A DNA stretch of 64,000 nt from Megaleporinus macrocephalus (GCA_021613375.1 CM038708.1:32015559-32079558); one strand, 5' to 3'. Shown: positions 12,982 through 26,919, counted from the first letter of the stretch. Notes: generated by a model not told the origin, from the sequence alone. Made by a program: numbers and translations.

Positions 12982-15600
12982 CTACAGAAGACAGCATATA
13001 TCTTTATCACATGGTCCCCAGTTATAGCTCTAGGCCTAATAGTTCAGGCTAATTTACTGCCACTGCCATTCTCACTGCAGGTTTGTTACGAGATGTATTT
13101 CCTTCGCTTGACATAAGAAGTGTTGCTTAGCAATGGTTGTGATTGGCTCTGTGGTATGTTATTCGCAAACATGCATGATATAATATCCAAAAATAGTCCT
13201 CATTTAGAAAAACTTTCTTACTTATGTGTAATTTGATACCACTAGTGTAGGGTTGAGCTGGTATACAGTGTTTATTCACAGCTAGGGAGACTTGCACACA
13301 TACAGATAGTCCTGGATATGTTTTGTGTCTGAGTATTTTGTAAGGCATGCTGTGTATAACTGTAACATGTGTATAACTGTAGTTACAGAAGGTAGAGGAC
13401 CAGTTTACTCTTCCAGTTCATTTTCCTGTAGCTTCGTTTGGCTCAGCAGCAGTTAAAATCTGCAGATCTGGAAGACGTCGTCTGGCGTCACAGTCTACAC
13501 CTTCAGGGTGCCAAAATTGGACGTGCAAAAATGACCCAGAAAAGACGTCCTTTCAACGTGTCTTTACGCAGTGGACAACTAGGACATTCCTGTCTAACAA
13601 AGCCAGTTTCCTTCAACTAATTGAATGATCTTTTAGCTTGTGTTAAGGTGTGGGTCCCTTAGACGACACAGCATATCCATCTACCCACCACCACTACAAG
13701 TATTGCACAGCTGATCAAGGGCTGCATACAAATGCATACATGAAACTTCCTTTTACTGTCTGCTTTTAACTTATGACCTCACTAAGTATTGGCAGAACTG
13801 ACTAGCATGTGGATCTACATGCCTAGCAGATCAGGCGAAATCAAGGAAAGCAAATGAAAAACAAGGTTTCGACTATTTGTACTCAGCTAAGGACCTCTAA
13901 AAACAATCATTAGACAGATCAGGTGGGGTCAATTAGGGTTGGCGCTAAGGTCTGTAGGAAGATAGCTCTCCAGTAGAAGCACTGGTGACCACTGCTATAA
14001 AAAAAATGGTGCCTGTGTTACTTAGAAGAACATGTTTTGAAATATCATGGTTAAAATAATGGTTTATATCAAATTTGTTGTGCGTTATTTATAATTTTGA
14101 TGTATTTGCTGTAATAGAGAAGCATGCTGCCTAGGGTGTAAGTGCAGGCAGACTGAGCTTTGAAGCATCTGTATAACTGCTCCAGCAGGTTGTGTTGAAT
14201 GGCTGCTGAATGTTGAATTCATGTTAAATCAATATCAGTAAACAGAAGCCGTTTCCCAGTCTGGCCAAGCCGGCCATGCGCACCACACTGAATTGCTCGA
14301 CTGCTCTGAACTAAAGACGCATGCTTGGAGCTTGAAGGTCGGCGGTTTTTGATTATGTCATCAAGGACTAAAACTGTGTGTCTTCTATTTGTAACGCTGT
14401 GTGTGTGTATGTGTACAAAGAGAGGGCAAAGGAGGAAACTATAATTAGTGAGCAAGAGAGAGATTCCATCTGGACAAAAATCCCCAAAGACGAGAGAAGA
14501 AAGGAGAGAGAAAAAAAAAGTGTGTGAGCGTGGGTGTGTGCATGTGTGTGTGTGTGCATACATGTGTATTGTGACAATAGCAGATGTTGCGCCTGAGCCA
14601 AACCAATAAAGTCCAATAGGAGATTGACAGCTGTGACTTTACACCCTTTTCAGGCACGTTGACAAATTGTAAAAACACACACACACACACACAGTCTCTC
14701 ACCCTCTGGATGACGCATTACACACACTCGCTCTCTGTTCAGCCTTGTGTGCATGTGAATGAGCAATGCCATCAGTTCTCACCTTTCTCTTTACAGGGAG
14801 CTGCTTAACTTTTTAAATAAAATTAAATGCTTTTTAAGACAAAGACTTAACCAAACGAATAAAGTTTCAATCACACAACTGCACACAATCACACCTATGC
14901 CACATATGAATATCTATTAACATTACAACTGATTTGCTCAAACAGCATGGATATCCATTTTGATTATGTGCTTCTTGTACAGTCTTTTCTGGGTGTTGTC
15001 CACAGTTCTGTTGTGGTTGTCAGACTGTTCTGAGTTGGTGAATCAACATAGTGACCAGTTCTTTAGAAAGCATCTTAGCATTCAGTGAGGGGTGCCTGAT
15101 GTGTGATAGATTTATTTTCAACCAGTCGTGACTCGCAGGAGAACAAATGCTTCCTACATGGTTTTGCATCCCGCTTGCAATAAACAGCAGAAAACAGACA
15201 AAAATAGCCGCATGCTCACCTATGCTTAGATAAAAAGTGGCTAGTGCAAAACTCTGCAGAAATGCAGGTCTTTCAGACGTAAGAATTTTTTCCACCTAAA
15301 AGCATCTACAGATGGTAGACATTTAGATCATTTTGAAAATGTGACGTCCATTCATGGCTCTGCGAGTGCAAATGCAAAGAACCACAACTGGATAGAGCTT
15401 AATTTAGCCAATATGCCTGGACATCCGTAAATGCAAAATAAACCATTTTCTGATATTTCATGGCCTTCCTTCTGTCAAGTCTATCTTCTTCTCTGTTCTA
15501 CACATCTACTAAGTCTATCACACCTAATGAGAATCACACATCTATTCAAATTGTAAGCATGACATATGGACAACACACTAACCGTATCAGTAATCTGCTC
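12982..15600. other. Intergenic DNA, no gene seen
   Basis: GT/CA-rich simple sequence occurs near 14390-14700. The block at 13920-13990 (AGTAGAAGCACTGGTGACCA) looks like the end of a common hAT-type repeat, weakly. Confidence 0.55.
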
Positions 15601-15608
15601 ATATATAT

Positions 15609-15856
15609 CGTCGCTGTCCAATGAAAAACAAGCATCTCCAAAATGGCAACTTTACTGGAGAGACCAAAAACAAACTTTACTTTCAATGCAAGACAATGGA
15701 ACCAGAATTTGTTTCCAAGCTATTTTGAAGCATTTCTATTGGTCCATTTATTATAAATTTTTCACACAATGTAAACGACCATTAGCGTGTTCAAATGATG
15801 TAGAAAACTCAAAATCGACAAAAATGGAGGTACATGTTTTTCATTGGACAGCGACG
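15609..15856. mobile_element. Intact-looking 248-bp MITE
   Basis: The left end CGTCGCTGTCCAATGAAAAA (15609) is the exact reverse complement of the right end (15837-15856), a perfect 22-bp terminal inverted repeat that continues imperfectly to about 35 bp (CTCCAAAATGG / CCTCCATTTTT). The interior has CTATTTTGAAGCATTTCTAT. It crosses a long open frame that is not a gene. Superfamily not certain. Confidence 0.8.
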
Positions 15857-15859
15857 TAC

Positions 15860-18625
15860 AGCTGTACAGACTACTGGAAAACCTCCTTGTTTAGACTTGC
15901 CTCATAATACTTAGTTTTCAATGTTGGGTGGTGTATAAACGAGTTGATCGTTATAGAATCAGGTCTTTTGCAATAACACCATGACTGTAAGATACAATAT
16001 ACATATAGACATATAGACTAAATGGCAGAAATCCAGATATTTTATGTGTTTCTATGGATGTCACATACGTAGTCATACACTATACACCCAACAGTGAAAT
16101 GATTTACAATATACAATAAATATTGCTATACAACAAATGTGAATCATTTTGGGTGAAAATAACGCAGACAAAGCTTAGTGTTATCACCGTGTCAGCGATT
16201 CTTCAATACAAGACAACCCTGGCATTCCTGTTCTCTGCATGTGATTAGATTTTTTGAAAATATCTTGACCCTTTAATTGTTTCTTGTTAGCTCTTGTCTG
16301 AAGGCACTGACACCCATCCCTATATACACCCACCATCCACATGGTCAGACCATAATCTCCTAGGCATAAGGCAGATTCCTACGGAGACTGAGCTGTGAAA
16401 AAACACAGGATGTGCTGAGACACAAAAAGTGACTTTGGGACCCCTGCAATATTTCTTTGCAGAAGAGGACACATGGTGGCAGCGACTGATTAGAACAGCT
16501 CGATACTTTTATATATGTCTTTTTAAAAATAATTCAAAATAAGTATAACCCTTGTTCCTCATCTAAAAAGTCTGCATGCTTTGGATCATTGCTTTAGCAC
16601 TCATGCCTTCCCACCTGTGTCTTCATTTTCAGGCTGTAGCTGACGTTATTATTTGGCAGCTATCAGCAGTGGGTAGGACCTAATTACATTTATTCTGCCA
16701 CATACTTGCAGCTTTGCAGCAGTCATGATCAAAGTAGCCCAGGCATTGCACACTGAGCCCCAGGAATTTTGAGTTTTGTGTTTTGATTCCTTCAGTTGAG
16801 CACTCACAATCTTTATAAAGCCTCTAGGGTCAACAAGCACACCTGTGCATCAAATTATATATTATATATTATATCTATATGATTTTCTCTCTTTGTGATT
16901 ATACAGCATAGAATATGGCTTAAACATTTCCTGAATCCACAAATTGAGCTCTTTAGTTCGACCTTATTGTAAGGTTGCACGCCAATTGCAGATTGTACTC
17001 AAATCCAGGGATATGAGCCTATTAAGAGGGGTTAAGACATGACTCATCTGCCTATCACTGTGTGTAATTGGTGAACTCATGTATTCATTTTTGTGTGAAA
17101 CTCGCCAATGGACACTCAAGAACTCATTAAAGGCCTTACCCATCATGTCAGAAACTCTTTATTTTTTATTAAGTCGACATTGGAGACACATGAAAAGGTT
17201 CAAACTGCAGCAATTTCCATTAGACAGCAGAGGGTAAAGGCCAAACATCTGTTACAGTAATCACTCATCCAATCAGATGGAGTTTAAGACTTTGGAAAGT
17301 ACAGATTGGTTATAATTGGTGCTCTAACTCTAACCCTTTAACTGGATTGCATGATCTTTCAATATTAAATATCGATTTAGATTAGAGAAAGAATGTAGTA
17401 TAATTGGTACAACCCATCAATTTAAATTATGTTCAATAATGTATAGACAATAATGTATAGACAGGACTCTTATTAGTGTAGTGTAGAGTGTCTGCTGTGG
17501 GTTTAAACACAAGTCTATAGTGTGTCAGTGAGATGTTCCACAATACGCTACACTATACCAATACCACAGTGTACATGTCTACATAGCCCAGTAAAGTTTG
17601 GTTAATTTTTTTTTATTGTCTATATTCCAATAAATAATTAGATTAAAATTCAGAAACATTCATCCATTCATTTATTATGTAAACCACTTTTCTCCTGGGG
17701 GCTGCTGAAGCCTACCCCAGAGCAGGAGACACTCTGGACAGGCTGCTAGTCCATTACTGAAACTTTTGTGTCAGTCTTTTTGGAAAACATACTAGCAACT
17801 TAGAACAAAATAACTGAACTGAACCGTGGTGGAATTTAAGATGCATGATGTATTACATCACTTTCTAAAGAGTCCTAATCAAACTGATTCGTTACAAGGT
17901 CAGCAACTCCCTGGAAAATGTACTGAACTCACCTCAGGCTATATTAAAGGTAATAGAGCTTAAATACTATTTTAGGGTACTAAAGCGTCCCGCAGGCTGA
18001 CAGTATGAAACCCATCCGACTGTGATAATCAAGTGCAAATTGCTTTAGTAGGAGCCTTGAGCACTCCGCTTGAATTTATTTCTACAGCTTTTGGCTCATT
18101 CATTGGAACACTTCAGTAAAAACCTCAACAGAGAGACACACACACATAAAATACGTAGTGCAATGCAGCTGAGTACAGGTTAAATCAGGCCACGTACACA
18201 TTCACTCCCTCCAACCCATTTCCAACCACACACACACACACACACAGCTCACTATATGTCTATTCTCTAATTACATCTCGCCACGTGTCATGTGGAGAGG
18301 AACAATTAGAACTAGAGACCACCGCTGTGTTTTTGTGAGGGGGGATGGTGTATGTAATTTTAAATAATGCTTTAAACCAGCACTCCCTAATTCAAACTCC
18401 TACACACAGAAAGTAATTATTTTAATGTGCACGGCGAAGTAGACAAGGGCACTGAAACAAGGAATAGATTGAAATCACCTAATTCAATTGAGTATATCAT
18501 TTCTACACAAAGAAAATACATCAGATAATTCTTTTTTCAGTAAGTTTACTTATTTTTACACTCTTAGAAAAAAAGATCCTGAACTGTCACTATGGTCATA
18601 CCCTAAAGAGGTCTTCAGTACCTTT
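15860..18625. other. Intergenic DNA, no gene seen
   Basis: AT-rich, with a 15-bp direct duplication (AATAATGTATAGACA) near 17437-17465, a short CA run near 18229-18246 and the interspersed repeat at 17655-17765. No coding block recognised. Confidence 0.6.
17655..17765 (+). repeat. Short interspersed repeat (copy 2)
   Basis: It shares CATCCATTCATTTATTATGT, GGGGCTGCTGAAGCCTACCC and ACTCTGGACAGGCTGCTAGT with the copy at 10735. Degenerate and noncoding. Confidence 0.5.
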
Positions 18626-18629
18626 AGAC

Positions 18630-18900
18630 ATGTATATGATCCACTTGTACCAGCACAACACACATTAACACATCACCACCACAACCTCAGTGTCACGGCA
18701 GTGCTGAGAATGATTACCGCCTATGTAATATCTTCTCTGTGGGGGTCCTGTGGGGGTCCTGACCACTGAAGAATAGGGTAATAGTATAGAATAGTAATAA
18801 CTAAGTATACAGAGAAATAAATAGACTACAGTCTGTAACTGTAGAACTACAAAATGTTCAAAATGGTAAGTGGAGCTGATAACGGATAATGAATGTAGAA
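18630..18900 (+). mobile_element. Half of a common fish interspersed repeat
   Basis: It carries the phrases CAGTGCTGAGAATGA, GGGGGTCCTGACCACTGAAG and GTAAGTGGAGCTGATAA, which I recognise from an abundant ostariophysan DNA-transposon-like repeat. Related sequence in reverse orientation occurs at 4640-4800 (GTCAGGACCCCCACAGAGCA, GTCATTCTCAGCACTTCAGT). It is noncoding, and the element name is not known to me with certainty. Confidence 0.6.
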
Positions 18901-19850
18901 GCAATGAGGTGTTTGAATAAGTGTATTTCTATGTTGAATAATTAAAGAATTAAGTTCATTTTTACTGCTAGTGATTAATTAGTTTTAAGTATTTTATTTT
19001 TATATATTCACTTTTATTACAATAATGAATGTAGAAGCAATGAGGTGTATAAATAAATGTATTTCTATGTTGAAGAATTAAAGAATTAAGTTCATTTTTA
19101 CTGCTAGTGATTCATTAGTTTTATGTATTTTATTTTTATATATTCACTTTTATTACAATAATGAATGTAAGAACAATGAGGTGTATGAATAAGTGTATTT
19201 CTATGTTGAAGATTTAAAGAATTAAGTTCATTTTTACTGCTAGTGATTCATTAGTTTTAAGTATTTTATTTTTATATATTCACTTTTATTACAATAATGA
19301 ATGTAAAAACAATGAGGTGTATAAATAAGTGTATTTCTATGTTGAAGAATTAAAGAATTAAGTTCATTTTTACTGCTAGTGATTCATTAGTTTTAAGTAT
19401 TTTATTTTTATATATTCACTTTTATTACAATAATGAATGTAAAAACAATGAGGTGTATAAATAAGTGTATTTCTATGTTGAAGAATTAAAGAATTAAGTT
19501 CATTTTTACTGCTAGTGATTCATTAGTTTAAAGTATTTTATTTTTATATATTCACTTTTATTACAATAATGAATGTAAGAACAATGAGGTGTATAAATAA
19601 GTGTATTTCTATGTTGAAGAATTAAAGAATTAAGTTCATTTTTACTGCTAGTGATTCATTAGTTTTATGTATTTTATTTTTATATATTCACTTTTATTAC
19701 AATATTGAATGTAAGAACAATGAGGTGTATAAATAAGTGTATTTCTATGTTGAAGAATTAAAGAATTAAGTTCATTTTTACTGCTAGTGATTCATTAGTT
19801 TTATGTATTTTATTTTTATATATCCGCTTTTATTACAATAATGAATGTAT
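18885..19850. repeat. Tandem minisatellite, 7 copies of a 136-bp unit
   Basis: The motif CAATGAGGTGT recurs with an exact period of 136 bp (anchors at 18901, 19037, 19173, 19309, 19445, 19581, 19717). Each unit contains TTCATTTTTACTGCTAGTGA and TTTTATATATTCACTTTTAT. Copies differ by only a few substitutions, indicating recent amplification. The first unit merges into the end of the interspersed repeat at 18630-18900. Confidence 0.95.
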
Positions 19851-19926
19851 CTTAGGATGAGTTTCACTTTCTCATATTATTAAAACCCAATCTACATAAG
19901 TCAGCTGGGTTCTGATAGTGTGTACT

Positions 19927-19957
19927 GACAAACAAACAAACAAACAAACAAACAAAC
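19927..19957. repeat. (ACAA)n microsatellite
   Basis: Seven tandem ACAA units, 80 bp after the 136-bp array. Confidence 0.9.
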
Positions 19958-20940
19958 CAGTAGAATTTCTCGTAGGAAACTCCATGTTGGTGCTTTGTGT
20001 CTTTGTTTATGTGTAACTGACATACACATTTAAATAAACAAATCTAGTGTGTTCACTCAGTCTGAATGTGTAAGTCACAACTTGTTTACAAGATTAGTTT
20101 GAACGAATGAGTCACAACAACAATATGATGTTTCTGAATATCTTGTGTGAGTGCATGTGTGTGTGTGTCACACCCCATTTTGAGTCACTCTGTTGCACAA
20201 ACAGCGTGCATTCCTAACACCATATGGTGCTTAAGGGATCATCTATACCGAAAGATGAGGAAAAGCAGAAAGTCGCCAGCTTTATGCAACTTCTATTTTT
20301 GTCCTATGCTTAGTTTGCATACAGCGCTAAAAGAACATAAGGCTAAAAAAGGAGCTGATATAACACTAGAGCTGTTACTGCACACGCAATATAATACATG
20401 CAGTACATATACAACGTTAACAGAACATACAAACAATATTAATAGTGTACCATTAGTGTTCAAAGGAAAACAGTTATGCTATATGATTTTAAAATTACAG
20501 AATCTCTTTAACTTAACGTACACTGAAAGTAAAGACCTTTTTTCAGTCCAGTAAAGTTTTATTTTGTAGTTATTGTTTTTAGTTGGAACATATATCTTTT
20601 TACAGGAGATGGAAAAACATAATTAACTTTTAATGCAGGTCAATGAAACCAAGTCAATTTGGGCCATTTATTTTACTCGATTACTCAATACACATAGAAT
20701 ATATGACCAAAAATGTGGTGGAAATAATATTACAGCTGGAATGCAATACAATCCATGCAATATATACAATGTTAAGAATAAAAATATAATGGTACTAAGT
20801 ACTAATTATTCAGAATTGAGTGTCAAAAGCATATATTTAACAGATAAAAGAACCATACATTTTCAAAACATATAATGTTTGCCTACATTATAGATTGCAT
20901 TCTTATATAGTGACTGCTTACTTATAAAGTAATCTCTATT

Positions 20941-21529
20941 TGCTGCAAAAGTTCAGTCTTTGAAGCATTTTCTGATTCTCATAATCCAAATAATCTCAAA
21001 CACGTTTAGTGATGTTAAGGTCTGGACTCTGGGGTGGTCAGTCCATTGTTCTGAGAACAACAGCAGCTTCTTTGTTTGATTTGCAAAATTCCTTTTCTCA
21101 GTAACATTTCTTGTGAGTTCCACATCCTTTCAGACTCAGTGTACTGAGTTGTTGGAAGAATGGACAGAAACACCTCTGAATTTCTTTAGATCTGAAGTGT
21201 GGAGCTTGATTGTGGTTTCCTATATTTGCTGTATGTTGTAATACTAAATATTTAAACTCCAGTTTTGGATGCTGCTGTTTTTTACTTGCTTGGACTGCAA
21301 CTGGATTGTCCTGTATCTAATCTCCTTAGAAAAACAGGTGTTTCCTTTTCTTTTCTTTTTCCATATCATTTGAATACGACTGTTTTTTTTTTAAATCCTG
21401 TGAAAGTTTTATGATGATTGGACCTATAAAAAAGCTAAGAATGTTTTTGGCCCTTTCTCTAAAGTTACTAGTTTGCAGACTCATGTTTTTCTTTGCACAG
21501 TGAAGGGTGGTCTCTGACTTCTGCCCAGT
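20941..21529. mobile_element. Decayed Tc1/mariner-group DNA transposon
   Basis: Phrases such as GATGTTAAGGTCTGGACTCT (about 21011) and the right end AAGGGTGGTCTCTGACTTCTGC (21505 on) are typical of a fish mariner-group relic. A degenerate left end, TGCTGCAAAAGTTCAGT, lies at about 20941. No open transposase frame remains. The right end matches the one at 4951-4976. Confidence 0.5.
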
Positions 21530-22904
21530 AGCCTATAATGTCTCTGTCAAAACAACTTTGTGTGAAAGACTTTTTTGTAATGAATATAAATACAAGTCTT
21601 TTTAACTAACACTTCAAGAAACCTTGTGGCCCTTTGAAGTCTTTTATCATCATCGCATTGATCTGATGAACAGAATGTGGGGCTTCTAGGACAGACAGCT
21701 GACCGTCTTCATTACACACACACACACACACACACATGCTCATTAACAGCCATGGCTACAGGCATTAAACATTTAGGCTCTCATTTAGCTGATGATTAGA
21801 CAGAAGAGGTGAGAAAGAGCCAGAAGAGAGAGAACAAATGATATTGTTTGGCTCCTTTTTCTCTCTTTTAAATTAAAAATGAAATGTCTTAGTTGGATTG
21901 AAGCAGTGACCTATGCTCCTTCTCTCTCTGTCTCTTTCTCTCTCTCTGGTCACGGCTTCTCCCGGAGCTCACCACCCTCACACCATTACACTCTGCTGCC
22001 CGCACAGCTAAGTAGCTGACTTTATTTCAGAAAGGACAGAAGGTGCATTTGCAATTCCGTTATTTAATTTGGATATTTTAGGCCTAAATAGGCAGCAGTT
22101 ATAGCAGACAAATTGCTTAAAGAAGTCAAATCTGTAGTTATGAATTATGCATGAGTCTAGTACTTTCTGTTTCCATCCACACTTTTTCCTCTTATGCAAT
22201 TTTCTATAGCCACTTCCTTATAAGGCAGATTATTCAACAACCACATGCAAAATGCAAGAGGGCACAATGGTGGGCGTATTGCTGAGTTGTAGGAATGAGA
22301 CTTGCTTGTTTACCAAAAATTACATCATTCTTAATATAATTTCTTATTTAAAGGTCCAATATGTAAAATAACACAGTCTGTTAAAGTCATACTTCAAACA
22401 ATAGCAGGCAATATGATCTAATCGTGAGCAGGACCTTCAATATGATTGACATAAGGTTTGAATACACTGTTGGAGCTGCCTTCTTTTTCTTTGACGTACC
22501 ATCAAACCTGTTGTTTCTGCACATTTTATTGATAACTAAACATTGTACATATTGCTCCTTTAAATGTCTTTGTGTGGCTTATGTTTGCCTGGAAAATCAA
22601 TAAAATATGCAGATTTGACTGGGGGTGTATGACACTCAAGTATGACACAGTGAAAAAGAATTTAGTGTATATGTACCAGAGGTCATGTGCAGAAAAGTTA
22701 TCAAAAATGTAATACAGTTAAGACTTTCTCGTTTTGAAGAAAGTTCAGATTATCAATAAATATTGGTTTCCAATCAGTATCACCTTGCCCATTTATCATG
22801 TCTGTGCAGACATCTTTGTTCTGGCTGACTGGCTTGTAACCTCAGAAATCCAATGCTTGTATGCAAATGCATACAAATACATGTGTGTTTACATAACTAC
22901 ACTG

Positions 22905-23100
22905 TAAGGCCAAATGTTTGTAGACACTGGCTCATCCTCTGTTTCTTCTGAAATGAAAGGTGATGATATAGTGTTTTGCTTCCTTTGCTGCAGTAACACA
23001 ACTCTACCTTTCAAGGAAGGCTTTACACTAGATGTTGAAACATCGAAGTGAGGATTTGATGGCGTCAGGTAAATTTAGTGATGTGGCTCACTGGATGAAC
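22905..23100. mobile_element. DNA-transposon relic
   Basis: GGCCAAATGTTTGTAGACAC and GGAAGGCTTTACACTAGATG belong to a repeat I recognise as abundant in fish genomes (the ...CCAAACGTTTGTGGACA... family). Noncoding and truncated. Confidence 0.5.
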
Positions 23101-23863
23101 GTTTAAAGCTCTTGGGTGGTTTAAATGATAACACTGGCAAGTGAACTCGTCTTAACCCTAGTCATTATAACTGATGTTTCTCGTTTTAAGATTGTTGCTC
23201 AATAATGCTTGAAACAAGCAGAATTGTTTGTGGGTGTAGAGAGACAGTTTGGTACAGAGTAACATAGAAGCAAAATTATTATTAATAATAATAATTTGCC
23301 AGGAAATAATATGTAAATTTGTGGGAAGTAATTAGTGACAGATTACTTGAGTAATTGACCCAACACTGGAGCTATCTACACTAAAATGAATGCTAGTATC
23401 GTGTATCGCCTGTTTATCTGATAGAGAAAAACTAAAGTAGCTTTGATAATGTGGAAAGAAAAGTTTCTTTGTATGAATGTCCTTATTAAATATGATTTTT
23501 TATCTCAACATTCAAAGTATCACAATAAAGAATCTCCTGTCCTCATTTTATATAATCACTTCTTTGCCTTGTTCATACCAGTCCATTCACGTGGTGACCT
23601 TATGCTCACGACTGGCTGCTCTACTGTTGTCTGTTCAATAGAATGCTTTTCTACATGTGTGTATGTGCGAGTGCCTTTGACACTCATGGGTGGCCATTAA
23701 ATGAGCTGAATCTGCTAATTAGAACAGGTGTCTTAACACGTTTGCAGAAATAGTGTATATACTGTTTATCAGACTAATAGACTACATCCTAATCTGTTTT
23801 AGCCCCTCTAGGCTTCAATTCCTAACTACTGTAACCTTAGAATGATTAATATGCACTTCTGTC

Positions 23864-24241
23864 TGTCAGGCCCGATTAACATAGTTGATGCACACAGAAC
23901 CAGGAGGTAAAACAGGGTCTTTAATAGGGCAAATCTAGAAGAGTAAACGAAAACTGGCAGGGTCAAAACCGATCTGCGAACTATATATCAGAGGGAAAAT
24001 CCAAAAGACGAAAACGGACAACAGGAAAACAGGCCGATAACTGGAAGGTGAAAGATGATACACTCAATGATACACGGTTGCAACTTACAAAACAAGTACA
24101 AAACCACACAAAGAGCTGATGTGACAAAGCAGTTTATATATACACAGGTTAATGACGAACAGGTGCATAAGTATTCTGGAAACTGAGATCTGTTGGCCTC
24201 TGGGAAACGTAGTCTCTGGGCTGAGCGGACAGGGCGTGACA
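23864..24241. mobile_element. 378-bp nonautonomous repeat with TGTCAGGCCC/GGGCGTGACA ends
   Basis: TGTCAGGCCC at 23864-23873 is inverted at the other end as GGGCGTGACA (24232-24241), one mismatch. The interior is purine-rich (AAAACGGACAACAGGAAAACA) and ends GTAGTCTCTGGGCTGAGCGG, typical of a common fish repeat. It could be a MITE or a solo LTR; no clear target-site duplication is visible. Confidence 0.5.
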
Positions 24242-24501
24242 CTGTTCATATATATATTATTCTGTAAAAGTGTTTAGTGTTCAGTTATTAATCTTAACTT
24301 ATTCTGCAGTAGCAGCTGCTGACAAGACTAATAAGATTATGTGGCAATAGTAACTCAAATACACATATTTCCAAATAAACTCCTTCAGTCATGCAGATGT
24401 GTCACAAATAAACAGTGCAAAAGCATCTAGCAAAGAAGTGATCACATTCTCCAGCTTTACTGGAGCTGCGGTATCATCTCATAAAGTAAAGCCTTGGGCA
24501 G

Positions 24502-24815
24502 TGTTCGGAATCCTCGGAGAGTCCCTACACCATGAAAAGAGGGGGCGCTGATCAGAATATTGTTGTGTTTCAACAGAGAATTTTATTGTACTCCTCGGGG
24601 GGTAGCGGTGCAGAGGTCCCACCTACAGCTGGGATTCACCATCACATAGGGTGTATGCAGCTGTCATCCAGACCACACCGGGTTCCGGTCTTATTAGACG
24701 CCCCCTGCCCTGTTGTTATGCACTGTGCAGCATGCCAACTAACTAAGAGTCTGCATTCAGACCACACAGTCCAGTAGTTAGCATTCCCCCAGAACGCCCG
24801 TGGCACTGGGAAACA
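24502..24815 (-). mobile_element. Possible solo LTR-like insert
   Basis: A 314-bp GC-richer block in AT-rich DNA has TGTT...AACA ends when read on the minus strand, and an internal AGTACAATAAAATTCTC polyadenylation-type signal (about 24585). No flanking duplication is evident and no internal retroelement genes are present. Confidence 0.3.
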
Positions 24816-25449
24816 GTTTTTTTTCTGTGTTAAAAGAGAATATCATTATTTCTGCCTTTTTTCATTTTTCAAAATAGCAGACGCGCGACATGACTGAACA
24901 AAAAAGGAAGAATTCATAAAGCTGCGTTAAACTTAATGATTCTTTACACAGCCTCTTTACAGATCTTCTGTTTGTATCGTTGCATGCTGATCTTTTAAGA
25001 GTTGACTAGAATGCCAATGTTGTAGGTATCCAATGAAAAAAGGCTGTTATGATAAAAACGAGAAGAATAGAAGAAAGTCGCATTTGGGCTCAATATTTGG
25101 AAAAGCAATTTATACAAATACAGTCCGGCTTTAAAGCTTGAGTTCCTATCAGTGATATGAAATTTCTACATAAAAGTCACCTAAAATATATTCATTTATT
25201 TACACAATGTAACCAGAACCAGCAAACTGATACCACAAACAATTTATTATGTTTTTCTATTAAACTAAGCGATCCAATATTAAATGTGTTTTTCAGGAAA
25301 AAAAAAAAAACCTTCTGTTATGATGGTGGGCTTCAGTTGCTGCATTATTTACAGTGGATAAAGTCTGGACTTTCACACCTTTTAACATACAGCATTTCTA
25401 CTACTTTAAACCATTCCTTCTAGACTAACTGGTGTTTTTAGTGTCACTG

Positions 25450-25990
25450 TCTATCTGAAGGACCCATCTTCTATTAAGGTCCGACAGCAGCAAAATAACC
25501 ACACACCATGATCCTGCCAACACCGTGCTTCACAGTTCATCATTGTAGTGTTTGGTTTAAAGCATTTCATACAATTGAACTCCTACAGATCCATTTTGGC
25601 TTATCCATCCACATAATGTTATTTCAGTGGACATCTGGCTCGTCCAAGTGGTTCCTTTAGCATTCACAAATGTTTCTCCTGGACAGTAGGGGGTTTCTTC
25701 ACACTATCATTCCAAATCTACTATTCTTATGCCGTGTTTACCTGATTATGGACTCATAAAGTCTGTTAGCCAGAGTAAGAGAGAACTGCAGATCCTTAGA
25801 TGTTACCTGGAGTTCTTTCTGATGTCCCAATCTTACTCTTGGAGAAATTCTTTTTGGTTGACCACTCATGGGAAGGGTAACAATGGTGATGAAATTTCCT
25901 CCATTTGTACACTACATGCCTGACAGTGAATCAGTGAAGGCCAAACTCACCAGATAGTTTTGGAACCTCTTTTAGCCTAAAATGGCATTT
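25450..25990 (-). pseudogene. Tc1-like transposase remnant
   Basis: On the minus strand about 25890-25735 reads VTLPMSGQPKRISPRVR... and TSKDLQFSLTLANR, matching the linker/second helix-turn-helix part of Tc1 transposases. About 25530-25470 reads TVKHGVGRIMV, the block following the second catalytic Asp. Frameshifts lie between. The element is dead and has no recognisable ends. Confidence 0.7.
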
Positions 25991-26919
25991 GCGATCTTTT
26001 TACGTGTTGTATATTTTCTAAAAGCATTAGAATGTTGTTTATTTAACTCAATATATTCTACAAAATGCAAATATATTCAAATCAACAATAACAAAGTTTT
26101 TCTGTGGTTCTCTAAAATGTCTGATTTTCTTTAGAGTGAAAAACTAAAATAGTTGCACCTTATTACACATGTTATATATATATAGTATATAGTAGTAATA
26201 TAAAAGTGAGGGCAATGTGTAATTAAAATTATGTGTTACGCTAGGCTATCATTAACTTTTTGGGAACATAATTTCTCCATCCTCATATGAGTACTGCACG
26301 TTTAATGCAGTGTTGGCTCATAAATATGCACTTGAATAAATATGCACTTAAATTAGTGCAACAGACCAAACTACAAATTTAGATAACTGTTAAATTAATA
26401 TTGAAGATAAACCATGATGCTGTTGTGTACAAAGATGAAATTTATTTGTGCTTTCTTACCTGAAAAAGTGTTGCTTTAAAGTTGATTTAAATGTGTAAAT
26501 GTATCAACATAATCCTTAAACCACTGCTCCCAACAAAAAACAACGACCTGTTGTCATTTGTGTGTCCCTGTGCTGTTGTTTTATTCATGCACAACCAATG
26601 TACACATTTAAAAACAGGTGAATTTATTTTTTCAATCAAACAGCATGCTTGAGCTTCAGCAAGATGAGTTTATAGAGATGGGTGCCATCTTTTACAAATG
26701 CTGTAGAACTACTGATACACTTGCCAGCAGCACAATCTGTCCTTTTCTCAGAACAACAGGTCATATGTCTGTAAATGAGGATGTTCAGTCTCAGGGAGTG
26801 CTGCCTTTCAGGACCACGGACAGCGCTCATGGAGTTCAGCAATAATACAAATCAACAGTTTGATTAAGTAGTGTAGGAACTTTGCTTTACTGCTGTGGTT
26901 TGATAAATGCACACAAGCA

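Noticed and set aside
14219..14702. Three overlapping minus-strand frames rich in His/Thr/Cys
   Set aside because: They arise from GT/CA repeats and purine runs; no splice-bordered or conserved block.
15566..15907. 113-codon open frame on the plus strand
   Set aside because: It coincides with a noncoding MITE bounded by inverted repeats; no start context or protein similarity.
20147..20554. 135-codon plus-strand open frame
   Set aside because: No recognisable domain, and its 3' part overlaps sequence related to the MITE family; looks like chance in AT-rich DNA.
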